The position numbers and the translations under genes were made by a program. A DNA stretch of 21,969 nucleotides from Sphingomonadales bacterium UBA6171 (lineage in GTDB: Bacteria > Pseudomonadota > Alphaproteobacteria > Sphingomonadales > Sphingomonadaceae), in NCBI GenBank assembly GCA_002422985.1, contig DITZ01000063.1, positions 13,083 to 35,051 on the forward strand. The letters run 5' to 3'. Below are positions 15,128-21,638 of this stretch, piece after piece. Under the pieces are notes generated by a model, which worked only from the letters and a program-made list of their open reading frames with translations, had not been told where the DNA came from and made no database searches. How positions within the stretch are numbered: position 1 is the first letter of the stretch; each line of letters opens with the position of its first letter.

Positions 15128-15996
15128 CAATCAACCGGCCGCTTGCGCTGCATCATCGCCTGCGCGGCAATGCCGAACAGCGTAAGATACATCAGCAGGA
15201 AGGCGAGAGCGGCGCCAAAGGGCCAGTCGTTCGCCCGCTTGAACTGCCGCTCGATCACATTGGCGATCATCTGGCTGTCCGGCCCGCCCAGCAGATCGGG
15301 TGCCAGATAGCTGCCCAGCACCGGGATGAATGTCAGCAACAGACCGGATAATATCCCCGGCACCGCCAGCGGCACCACGATGGTGAAGATGGCGCGCACA
15401 TGCCCGGCGCCCAGATCCAGCGCCGCTTCGATCAGGCTGCGGTCCAGCCTGTCGAGCGCCGCATAAAGCGGCAGCACCATGAAGGGCAGGTGCACATAGA
15501 CGAGGCCGATCATCACCGCCATATTGCTGTTCATGATGGCAAGCGGCCCGACGCCGGCCCAGCCAAAGGCCGATGTCAGCGCCATGTTGAGCAGCCCCTC
15601 GTCGCGCAGAATGGCGATCAGCGCATAGGTGCGGATCAGCAGATTGGTCCAGAAGGGCAGCATCACCCCGATCAGCAGCCAGGTTTTCAGTTGCGGCGGC
15701 GCAAAGCTGATGGCCAGCGCCACCGGAAAGGCGACAATCAGGCAGATAAGCGTGGCGAGCGCGGCAAAGGCCAGAGATTTGCCCAGAATGCCAAGATAGA
15801 GCGGCTCCAGCGCACGGGCATAATTGGCAAAGGTGCCGGAAATTTCGATGTCGGCAATGCCGCTGTTGGTGCCAAAGCTATAGGCCCACACCACCGCCAT
15901 CGGCACCGCGAAAAACAGCAGAAACCAGCCCAGCGGCGGCCCCAGCAGCGCCGCGAACCCGCTCTTGTTCCGGTGCCAGTCCAGTTCATTTGCCAC
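15127..15996 (-). CDS. potB: polyamine-type ABC transporter permease (first)
   Basis: 289-residue inner-membrane permease of the PotB/PotH type. The first membrane segment is GWFLLFFAVPMAVVWAYSF, and LLIGVMLPFWTNLLIRTYA is a strong family marker (the FWTxxLIRTYA motif). The EAA loop EAALDLGAGHVRAIFTIVVP is present. The start is GTG at 15996, eleven bases after the binding-protein stop. An mRNA hairpin at 16014-15997 ends at the base before this GTG and contains the only Shine-Dalgarno-like AGG, so initiation may depend on translation of the upstream gene (inference). Confidence 0.93.
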   Translation of the reverse strand: MANELDWHRNKSGFAALLGPPLGWFLLFFAVPMAVVWAYSFGTNSGIADIEISGTFANYARALEPLYLGILGKSLAFAALATLICLIVAFPVALAISFAPPQLKTWLLIGVMLPFWTNLLIRTYALIAILRDEGLLNMALTSAFGWAGVGPLAIMNSNMAVMIGLVYVHLPFMVLPLYAALDRLDRSLIEAALDLGAGHVRAIFTIVVPLAVPGILSGLLLTFIPVLGSYLAPDLLGGPDSQMIANVIERQFKRANDWPFGAALAFLLMYLTLFGIAAQAMMQRKRPVD

Positions 15997-16014
15997 GGCC
16001 TGAACGCTCAGGCC
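15997..16014 (-). promoter_or_regulatory. intercistronic hairpin at the binding-protein/permease junction
   Basis: GGCCTGA-(4 nt)-TCAGGCC forms a perfect 7-bp stem on the mRNA. The stem includes the binding-protein stop codon (16010-16008) and ends at the base before the permease GTG (15996). It could lower permease translation relative to the binding protein, or protect the upstream message from 3' decay. Confidence 0.5.
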
Positions 16015-17162
16015 GCGCGCACTCTGGTAATGGATTCCTCGAACCTGCGCGTGGCCTCCGGCCCTTCAAACGCCCCCCATTCGCTCGCTTCCATGCCGGT
16101 GCCGGCGGGAAAGACGATCGGGTTGGTGCGATAGGATTCCGGCATCAGCGCCTTCGCCGCCGCGTTGGGCGTGGGGTAAAGGATGGTCTCGATGATATGC
16201 CTGCCAACCTCGGCATCCAGCAGGAAGTCGATGAAGCGGTGCGCCAGATCGGGGCGCGGCGCGCCCTTGGGGATGCACAGCGTATCCGCGTTCAGCAGCG
16301 AGCCTTCCCTGGGCACCACAAAGGCGATGTCCGGGTCCTCGATGGCGATCTGCGCGATGTCGCCATTGGTTTCCATCACCAGATCAACATCACCGGCCAG
16401 CAGCAGGTCCTGGCCATTGTCCTCGTGGAAGGTCTTGATGTTCGGCTTCTGCCGGATCAGCATCTCCTCCACCTGCTTCACCGTCGCCGCATCCACCCCG
16501 TTCAGCGACCTGCCCAGATATTTGGCACCCAGCCGGATGAGATCGGCCGATTCCGAGGTCAGCGCGATGCGCCCCTTGTAAAGATCGCTGTCATACAGCC
16601 ATTTCCAGCTGTCGGGCGTGCCGTTCACCCGCGATTTGCGATAGCCGATGCCGATGACCAGCCAGGTATAGGGCACGGAATGGCGCGGCGCGGGATCATA
16701 GTCCGCATCCCGGAACTCCGGCGCGATATTCTTGAAATTGGGGATTTTCTCCATGTCCAGCGGCAGCAGCATGTCGGCCAGCCGCATCCGCGTGACGAAT
16801 TCGTTGGAGGGCACGATCACGTCATACCCCGGATTGCCCGCCTTCAGCTTGGCAAACAGCTCGTCATTGGTGGCAAAATAAGAGGTGGAGACGCGGACGC
16901 CCGACGCCTTCTCGAAATCCGCCAGCGTGGTTTCACCGATATAGGTGTCCCAGGTGTAGAAATTCAGCTTGTCGGCCGCGGCCTCCTTGCCGGCGCCGCA
17001 GGCCTCCAGCGTTAAGCCGATGCCGGCGACGCCCATCGCCGCCATCAGGCTGCGGCGCGAAAGCCGCGATTGCGACAGGCCCCGCCAGGAGGATTGTGAC
17101 AGGCCCCGCCAGGAGGATTGTGACAGGCCCCGCCAGGAGGATGCACCCGTGAAGTCCGCCAT
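16008..17162 (-). CDS. potD: polyamine-type ABC transporter, substrate-binding lipoprotein
   Basis: 384-residue periplasmic binding protein of the PotD/PotF type (KLNFYTWDTYIGETTLADFEK, then YDVIVPSNEFVTRM). The N-terminus is unusual: three copies of SSWRGLSQ at residues 8-31 precede the export signal. The signal itself has a twin-arginine-like LSRRSLM (R36-R37), a hydrophobic stretch and a lipobox L-E-A-C with acylation expected at C55. ATG 17162 has a strong GGAGGGG upstream, so translation from here looks real. A start closer to the signal is not supported by another ribosome-binding site. It is the first gene of the transporter operon, 89 bp downstream of the carboxypeptidase gene. The substrate is inferred from family only. 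Confidence 0.92.
   Translation of the reverse strand: MADFTGASSWRGLSQSSWRGLSQSSWRGLSQSRLSRRSLMAAMGVAGIGLTLEACGAGKEAAADKLNFYTWDTYIGETTLADFEKASGVRVSTSYFATNDELFAKLKAGNPGYDVIVPSNEFVTRMRLADMLLPLDMEKIPNFKNIAPEFRDADYDPAPRHSVPYTWLVIGIGYRKSRVNGTPDSWKWLYDSDLYKGRIALTSESADLIRLGAKYLGRSLNGVDAATVKQVEEMLIRQKPNIKTFHEDNGQDLLLAGDVDLVMETNGDIAQIAIEDPDIAFVVPREGSLLNADTLCIPKGAPRPDLAHRFIDFLLDAEVGRHIIETILYPTPNAAAKALMPESYRTNPIVFPAGTGMEASEWGAFEGPEATRRFEESITRVRAA
17068..17139. repeat. 24-bp tandem repeat, three units, in frame in the binding-protein gene
   Basis: Units 17068-17091, 17092-17115 and 17116-17139 are head to tail; the second and third are identical and the first differs at one base (GATTGC versus GATTGT). 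The period is a multiple of three, so gain or loss of a unit keeps the gene in frame and adds or removes one WRGLSQSS octapeptide just before the signal peptide. Confidence 0.95.
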
Positions 17163-17251
17163 ATGCCCCTCCGTTACGCCGCTGATGTGTAGTCAGTGTT
17201 AGAGCAGCGACGGGGCGATTTGAAGGGAAATGTTGCGTTGCGGCGCGCGCC

Positions 17252-18202
17252 CTATGGCCGGCGCGATTTCAATGGTTCCGGCGCCGCACTGCTGCCTTCC
17301 TCCACCAGCCGATTGAGCAGTGCGTCGTTCAGATCGCCCGGCTCCGCCAGCACATCGGCCACCTGCACATATTGCCCGCGGGACCGCGCCCCCATCACCG
17401 AAAAACCCGCCGTCAGCAGCGTTTCCACATTGGCATCGCGCGCAATGCGGGTGGGGCTGCCCAGCACCACCGCCACCAGCCGCCGCCCGTCGCGCACCGC
17501 AGAGGCCGCCAGCGTGAAGCCCGCGGCGTTGGTGAAGCCGGTTTTTATGCCGTCCACGCCCGGCATGGTGCGCAGCAGATGGTTGTGATTGGGCATCACC
17601 CGGCTGCCCATCACAAATTGCTGCTGCTGAAAATAGGGATAATATTGCGGAAAATTGCGGATGGTCGCCAGCGATAGCAGCGCAATATCCCGCGCGGTGG
17701 TGATCTGCCGGCTGTCCGGCAGCCCGTGCGGGTTCACAAAGCGGCTGTTCGCCATGCCGATCTGCCGCGCGCGCAGCGTCATCAGCCGGGCGAATTCCTG
17801 TTCCGATCCCGCCACATGTTCGGCCAGCGCCACCGCCACATCATTGGCGGATTTGGTCGCCAGCGCCCGCAGTGCCTGATCAACCGTCAGCGTCTCGCCC
17901 GCCTTCAGCCCCAGCTTGGAAGGGCGCTGATTGGCGGCATAGCGGCTCATCACCACCATATCGTCCAGCCGCAAGGTGCCGGCCGCCAGCCGCTCGAACA
18001 CCATATACATCGTCATCACCTTGGTGATGGAGGCGGGAAATCGCTGCGCATCGGCCTGACGCGAATAGAGAATTTCGCCGGTTTCCGCATCAATCAGAAA
18101 GGCGGCATAACGTGGCTGCTCGAACAGGCTGAGCGCGGCCACGGGCGCAGGAAAGACTGCCAGCAGCAGCGGCACCATAACAGCCATCAGCACCCGTCTC
18201 AT
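17252..18202 (-). CDS. D-alanyl-D-alanine carboxypeptidase (PBP5/6 family)
   Basis: Serine peptidase that trims the terminal D-Ala from peptidoglycan stem pentapeptides in the periplasm. All three penicillin-binding motifs are present: S58-I-T-K61 (nucleophile and base), S118-A-N120 and K220-T-G222. A signal peptide (RRVLMAVMVPLLLAVFPAPVAA) precedes the mature start near ALSLFEQPRYAAF. With ATG 18202 it has 316 residues, short for PBP5 and without an obvious C-terminal amphipathic anchor helix, so it may be soluble. ATG 18229 is an alternative start; neither has a good ribosome-binding site. It is divergent from lipB with about 100 bp between the starts. Confidence 0.92.
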   Translation of the reverse strand: MRRVLMAVMVPLLLAVFPAPVAALSLFEQPRYAAFLIDAETGEILYSRQADAQRFPASITKVMTMYMVFERLAAGTLRLDDMVVMSRYAANQRPSKLGLKAGETLTVDQALRALATKSANDVAVALAEHVAGSEQEFARLMTLRARQIGMANSRFVNPHGLPDSRQITTARDIALLSLATIRNFPQYYPYFQQQQFVMGSRVMPNHNHLLRTMPGVDGIKTGFTNAAGFTLAASAVRDGRRLVAVVLGSPTRIARDANVETLLTAGFSVMGARSRGQYVQVADVLAEPGDLNDALLNRLVEEGSSAAPEPLKSRRP

Positions 18203-18305
18203 GCCCGCAGGATAAACCACGGATTCCATTGATGGAAGCCATAATCGCCAATATGGACATAACAGCGCGGTTGCGCGCGACGGGCCGTGACGGCATTGGG
18301 CCGGA

Positions 18306-18977
18306 ATGAGCGCTGCCATCATCGAATCCGAAGCCGGCCCGGTGGAGTGGCGGGTTTCCGCCGCGCCCGTCGCCTATGCAGACGCTGTAAGAGAAATGGA
18401 TGAACGGGCAGCCGGCATCGCGGCCGGCACCGCGCGCGAGTGCCTGTGGCTGCTGGAGCACCCCCCGGTCATCACCGGCGGCACCAGCGCGCATGCCAGG
18501 GATCTGCTGGCACCCGGCGATGTGCCGGTGGTGGCAACCGGGCGCGGCGGCCAATATACCTATCATGGCCCCGGCCAGCGGGTCATCTATGTCATGCTCG
18601 ATCTGAACCAGCGCGGCCGGGATGTGCGGCAGCTGGTCTGCGGCATCGAGCGCTGGATATCAGCCGCGCTGGCAGCGCTTGGCGTCACCGCCTCGCACAG
18701 TCCGCTCGGCACCGGCCTGTGGGTGGGGGTGCCGGGGCAGGAGCGCAAGATCGCCGCCATCGGCATCCGCGTGCGCCGCTGGGTCAGCCTGCACGGGGCG
18801 GCAGTCAATGTGCTGACCGACCTGCAAGCCTATGACGCAATTGTCCCCTGCGGCATCCGGGATCGCGGCGTCACCCGGCTGGCCGATCTCGTGCCGGGCG
18901 CCAGCCTCGCCGCCCTGGATGCAGCGCTCCTGTCCACCGCGCCGGGCTTTTTGAACAGCCTGTCGGGCAATAGTTGA
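18306..18977 (+). CDS. lipB: octanoyltransferase (lipoyl-(octanoyl) transferase)
   Basis: Moves octanoate from octanoyl-ACP to lipoyl domains of 2-oxoacid dehydrogenases and the glycine cleavage H protein, the first step of lipoate synthesis. The signature RGGQYTYHGPGQ is at residues 80-91, the catalytic lysine is K148 in ERKIAAIGI and the catalytic cysteine is C182 in IVPCGI. Its 223 residues are the usual length. ATG 18306 lacks a strong ribosome-binding site. A weak promoter (TTGATG 18229, 17-bp spacer, TATGGA 18252) lies in the divergent region shared with the carboxypeptidase gene. Confidence 0.96.
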   Translation: MSAAIIESEAGPVEWRVSAAPVAYADAVREMDERAAGIAAGTARECLWLLEHPPVITGGTSAHARDLLAPGDVPVVATGRGGQYTYHGPGQRVIYVMLDLNQRGRDVRQLVCGIERWISAALAALGVTASHSPLGTGLWVGVPGQERKIAAIGIRVRRWVSLHGAAVNVLTDLQAYDAIVPCGIRDRGVTRLADLVPGASLAALDAALLSTAPGFLNSLSGNS

Positions 18978-19064
18978 GGCTGGCAAGAATGAGGCTAGCC
19001 ATAAGCCGGCGTGGCGGGATATGCCGGTGCCGCACATCAGGCGATGCGCTTTCGCCTGCCGGAA

Positions 19065-19130
19065 GAATGGCCATTCGGCAGAATGATCATTCAGCGGCGT
19101 GACCATTGGGCAGTGTGACCATTGGGCAGT
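19065..19130. repeat. about 16-bp direct repeats upstream of the small lipoprotein gene
   Basis: Two identical 16-bp units (19099-19114 and 19115-19130, GTGACCATTGGGCAGT) follow two diverged relatives at 19065-19080 and 19081-19098 that keep the CATT-GC core. A truncated GTGAC lies at 19131. The array ends 21 bp before the lipoprotein start, so it would occupy the core promoter or 5' leader. Confidence 0.65.
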
Positions 19131-19151
19131 GTGACATGGGAGGAGAATGAC

Positions 19152-19400
19152 ATGGGATCCGGGCTGATGACAAAAACCATCGCCGCCGCCGCCATGGCGG
19201 CGGCCCTGCTGGCGGCCGGCTGCGGCAAAAAGGCAGAGGAAACGGCCGCGCCGGCTGCAACCGAAGATGCCATGCCGGCCGAGGAATCCATGGTTGTTCC
19301 AACCGACACCGCGCCGGTGGATGCCGCCGCCGCTGCACCGCCCGCCGATCCGATGCCGGCCGACAGCGAAGCAGCCGAAGAGTCTGCTGAAAAGCAATAA
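19152..19400 (+). CDS. small Ala/Pro/Glu-rich lipoprotein, unknown function
   Basis: 82-residue putative lipoprotein. The signal peptide (residues 1-23, with TKTIAAAAMAAALLAAG) ends in the lipobox L-A-A-G-C at C24. The mature part is a low-complexity acidic chain rich in Ala, Pro and Glu (for example DAMPAEES, DPMPADSEAAEESAEKQ) with no fold evident, like a flexible periplasmic tether. The start ATG 19152 has a strong AGGAG six bases upstream; a preceding GTG at 19122 lacks this. It is followed 45 bp later by the SCP2-domain gene on the same strand. A T-run at 19422-19428 lies between them without a convincing hairpin. No family recognised. Confidence 0.75.
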   Translation: MGSGLMTKTIAAAAMAAALLAAGCGKKAEETAAPAATEDAMPAEESMVVPTDTAPVDAAAAAPPADPMPADSEAAEESAEKQ

Positions 19401-19445
19401 CGTCGGCGCGAGCAGCCAGAGTTTTTTTGTGAGGAGAGGATGATC

Positions 19446-19748
19446 ATGAGCTTGACTGAAATCACGCAGGGCATGGCCGAGCGGGTGTCCGCCAATGGTG
19501 GCATCAGCGGCAAATCCGTTACCTTCGATTTCGGAGACGACGGTGTCATCCGCATCGACGGCACCACAACGCCCCCCGCCGTCAGCAACGACAATGGCCC
19601 GGCCGATTGCCGCGTGAAGGTTGCGCTCAGCGACTTCATCGACATCGCCGCCGGCAAGCAGAACCCGCAGATGGCCTTCATGATGGGCAAGCTGAAGGTT
19701 GAAGGCGACATGGGCATCGCCATGCAGCTCGGAAAGATTCTGGGATGA
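19446..19748 (+). CDS. SCP2 sterol-binding domain protein
   Basis: 100-residue stand-alone SCP2-like domain, a fold that binds hydrophobic ligands such as fatty acyl chains or sterols in a tunnel. Recognisable segments are GKSVTFDFGDDGVIRIDG, CRVKVALSDFIDIAAGKQNPQMAFMMGKLKVEGDMGIAMQLGKIL; the last is the domain's hallmark C-terminus. No signal peptide, so cytoplasmic. ATG 19446 has GAGAGG six bases upstream; ATG 19440 lies two codons before it and is too close to that sequence. The stop overlaps the next gene's ATG (ATGATG at 19745), suggesting coupled translation. The ligand is unknown. Confidence 0.92.
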   Translation: MSLTEITQGMAERVSANGGISGKSVTFDFGDDGVIRIDGTTTPPAVSNDNGPADCRVKVALSDFIDIAAGKQNPQMAFMMGKLKVEGDMGIAMQLGKILG

Positions 19749-20344
19749 TGGTCGGGCGTGTACCGATCTGCCTCAAGGCCGCCGCTGTTCTGGCGGCCCT
19801 TTCGTTGGGCCTGGCGGTCCACGCCCAGTCACCCCTCTCCGCGGCGGCGGTGCTGCCGGGGATGAACATGGCCGAAACCCGCGCCGACGCCGTCTGGCAG
19901 ATGCGCGCCGGGCTGAATGTCGCCGCGCTGCAATGCCAGTTCTCGCCCTTCCTGATGACGGTGCCAACCTATAATGCGCTGCTGCGCCAGCACAGCGACG
20001 AGATGGGCGCGGCCTTCAAGCAGATGACCAGCTATTTCATCAAGCAGAAGGGCCCGCGCGTCGGCCAGCGCGCGTTTGACACCTACGCAACCCGCACCAA
20101 CCAGAGCTGGGCGACGTTCGACGCGCAGTTGAGCTTCTGCGAGGCCGCCGCACTGGTCGGCCGCCGCGCGCTGGCGGTGCCCAAGGGCCAGTTCGGCGCC
20201 TTTGCGCTCGCCGAAATGGCCGGCATGCGCGAAAGCCTGCTGGGTCACACCCGCTCGCCGCTGATGATCCCGCGCTATGAATATGCCGCGATGCACGCAC
20301 TGGACGATCCGTGCGCCGGAAGATCCGCCCGCCGCTGCAAATAG
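19745..20344 (+). CDS. secreted protein of unknown function
   Basis: 199-residue protein with a signal peptide (hydrophobic LKAAAVLAALSLGLAV, predicted cut after VHA near residue 27). The mature part is mostly helical and contains four cysteines, in ALQCQFS, SFCEAA, DDPCAG and RRCK, which could form two disulfides in the periplasm. WQMRAGLNVAALQCQF and FFx-free helical segments around ALLRQHSDEM resemble uncharacterised sphingomonad proteins, but I cannot name a family. It is coupled to the SCP2 gene by a start/stop overlap, so a shared role in envelope lipid handling is possible (inference only). Confidence 0.8.
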   Translation: MMVGRVPICLKAAAVLAALSLGLAVHAQSPLSAAAVLPGMNMAETRADAVWQMRAGLNVAALQCQFSPFLMTVPTYNALLRQHSDEMGAAFKQMTSYFIKQKGPRVGQRAFDTYATRTNQSWATFDAQLSFCEAAALVGRRALAVPKGQFGAFALAEMAGMRESLLGHTRSPLMIPRYEYAAMHALDDPCAGRSARRCK

Positions 20345-20391
20345 CCGGCAAAGCGCACCGGCCATGGCGCGAAGAACATTCCTGACCCGGC

Positions 20392-20535
20392 GTGGCAACG
20401 ATCCGGCCGAAGCCAAAACCCGCCGCCGACCACGAAGCGCAACTGCACGCGGAGGAAGTGGAAAGGGATGAGCATGACCGGCAGCCCGATGTGGCGCGCG
20501 CCGCAATCATGCGCCGCTATCGGAAAAGGGGTTGA
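20392..20535 (+). CDS. possible small ORF or remnant, 47 residues
   Basis: Opens at GTG 20392 (a TGA lies just upstream in frame) and ends at TGA 20533. The translation is charged and helix-like (HEAQLHAEEVERDEHDRQ, then RRYRKRG), unlike the Ser/Arg strings of typical antisense frames. There is no convincing ribosome-binding site. A second frame starts at TTG 20532, overlapping this stop, and reads SEELAAMAADQPKSALS before running antisense into the IclR gene. Together they could be the 5' end of a plus-strand unit cut off by block C. The rest of 20345-20579 holds nothing recognisable. Confidence 0.22.
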   Translation: MATIRPKPKPAADHEAQLHAEEVERDEHDRQPDVARAAIMRRYRKRG

Positions 20536-20579
20536 GCGAGGAACTGGCCGCGATGGCGGCAGATCAGCCGAAAAGCGCT

Positions 20580-21362
20580 CTAAGCAACCCGCAACATAAC
20601 GGAAATTTCCGCTGCCGCGGCATGGATGCGCGGCAGGAGCCTGTGCAATTCCGCCTCCACCGCATCCGGCCTGTCGTCGTTGCAGGTGGCGGTGACGGAT
20701 ATGGCCGCCATCACCCGGCCCGTCCGGTCCTCTATCGGAACGGCGAGGCAGCGCAACTCGGGATACATTTCGCCCCGGTCGATCGCCCAGCCCTGATGGC
20801 GAACCGTCTCTATCGCCTTTCTCAGGCAATCGGGCTGCGAGATGGTATTTTCCGTGAGGGAAATAAAATCCCCCGGAGCCAGATAGTCGTCAAGCTGATC
20901 GGGCGAAAGCTGGGCGAGCAGAACCTTGCCGATCGCCGTGCAATAGGCCTCAAGCTCGGTCATCTCCCGCGAGGGCGGGTGCGAATAGCCGGAATCGACC
21001 TTGACCAGATAGCGGACAAGATTGCCCCGGAACACACCCAGATGCGCGGTGCGCCGGCATGTCCTGGCCAGATCGGCGATAATCGGCCGGGTGGTGCTGG
21101 TGATAATGGCATCGAGATCGACGCGTGACGAAAGCGCCGCACTGGCCAGCCCGAGGCTGTACCCACCGCGACCCTGCCGCAGCAGATATTTCCGCGACAC
21201 CAGCGGCCGGATGAGACGGTGAACCGTCGACAGCGGAATTCCCGACCTTTCGGAGATTTCCTTCACCGTCAAAGGCGCGGACGAAAGGCATTCCAGCAGA
21301 TCGAGCAAGCGCTCGGCAACCGATGTCCCGGTCTCTTCCTTCATCCCGGCACAGCCTCTCAT
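20580..21362 (-). CDS. IclR-family transcriptional regulator
   Basis: 260-residue regulator with an N-terminal winged helix-turn-helix (AERLLDLLECLSSAPLTVKEI, SGIPLSTVHRLIRPLVS, then GRGGYSLGLA) and a C-terminal ligand-sensing domain. TAIGKVLLAQLS and the late CLAVPIEDRTGRVMAAISVTA are standard IclR landmarks. ATG 21362 is used; ATG 21344 would shorten it by six residues and is equally plausible. It is divergent from the 2-keto-4-pentenoate hydratase gene, with 276 bp between them containing a strong palindrome at 21365-21379. The divergent layout suggests it regulates the hydratase operon and itself. It is only distantly similar to the other IclR protein in this window, so the two probably answer to different signals. 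Confidence 0.95.
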   Translation of the reverse strand: MRGCAGMKEETGTSVAERLLDLLECLSSAPLTVKEISERSGIPLSTVHRLIRPLVSRKYLLRQGRGGYSLGLASAALSSRVDLDAIITSTTRPIIADLARTCRRTAHLGVFRGNLVRYLVKVDSGYSHPPSREMTELEAYCTAIGKVLLAQLSPDQLDDYLAPGDFISLTENTISQPDCLRKAIETVRHQGWAIDRGEMYPELRCLAVPIEDRTGRVMAAISVTATCNDDRPDAVEAELHRLLPRIHAAAAEISVMLRVA

Positions 21363-21364
21363 CC

Positions 21365-21387
21365 GGTGAGAATCTCACCACGTGAGA
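21365..21387. promoter_or_regulatory. GGTGAGA-A-TCTCACC palindrome with an extra half-site, candidate IclR operator
   Basis: A perfect 15-bp palindrome at 21365-21379 is followed by a third GTGAGA at 21382-21387. It starts 2 bp upstream of the IclR start codon, in the region shared with the hydratase. Length and symmetry match the short palindromes bound by IclR dimers, so autoregulation is likely (inference). Confidence 0.6.
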
Positions 21388-21435
21388 AATTATGCCGAAT
21401 GGCCTGCCTGTCAAGGGTGGCAGAATGGGCAAAGC

Positions 21436-21477
21436 TGAGCAATATGGGCTGCGCAATATGGGCCGAGCAATATAGAC
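21436..21477. repeat. 14-bp direct repeat, three units, in the IclR/hydratase intergenic region
   Basis: TGAGCAATATGGGC (21436), TGCGCAATATGGGC (21450) and CGAGCAATATAGAC (21464) follow each other without spacers. All share GCAATAT. The 14-bp period is not a whole helical turn. They sit midway between the divergent genes and could be activator or repressor sites, or a recent slippage duplication. Confidence 0.7.
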
Positions 21478-21536
21478 AGACAGATCGCTGCCATCGCCTG
21501 CGGGCAGGCGGAGGATAGGCGAGCAGATACAGATAT

Positions 21537-21571
21537 GATTGATCGGGCGCTCAATGCGGCAGCAATCAATC
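21537..21571. promoter_or_regulatory. inverted repeat in the hydratase upstream region
   Basis: GATTGAT (21537-21543) and ATCAATC (21565-21571) form perfect 7-bp arms 21 bp apart. A markedly A+T-rich tract (21577-21617, including TATAAT at 21612) follows, and then the ribosome-binding site GGGAGGA at 21624-21630. The TATAAT lies too near the ribosome-binding site to be a comfortable -10 box, and no matching -35 was found, so the promoter position is unresolved. Confidence 0.3.
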
Positions 21572-21638
21572 GAGACAGTATAGAAGCCCTGCATAAATAT
21601 AGTTTGGTAATTATAATCGCTTTGGGAGGATGTTGGAA

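Noticed and set aside
17068..17139. CRISPR-like array
   Set aside because: The units abut with no spacers and lie in frame within a coding sequence, so this is a tandem repeat.
19065..19130. Replication-origin iterons or CRISPR
   Set aside because: Too few and too diverged units, no spacers, and no replication or cas gene nearby.
19401..19445. Rho-independent terminator between the lipoprotein and SCP2 genes
   Set aside because: There is a seven-T run, but the preceding sequence forms only a very weak stem.
21612..21617. TATAAT as the -10 box of the hydratase gene
   Set aside because: It would put transcription start on the ribosome-binding site, and no acceptable -35 lies 16-18 bp upstream.
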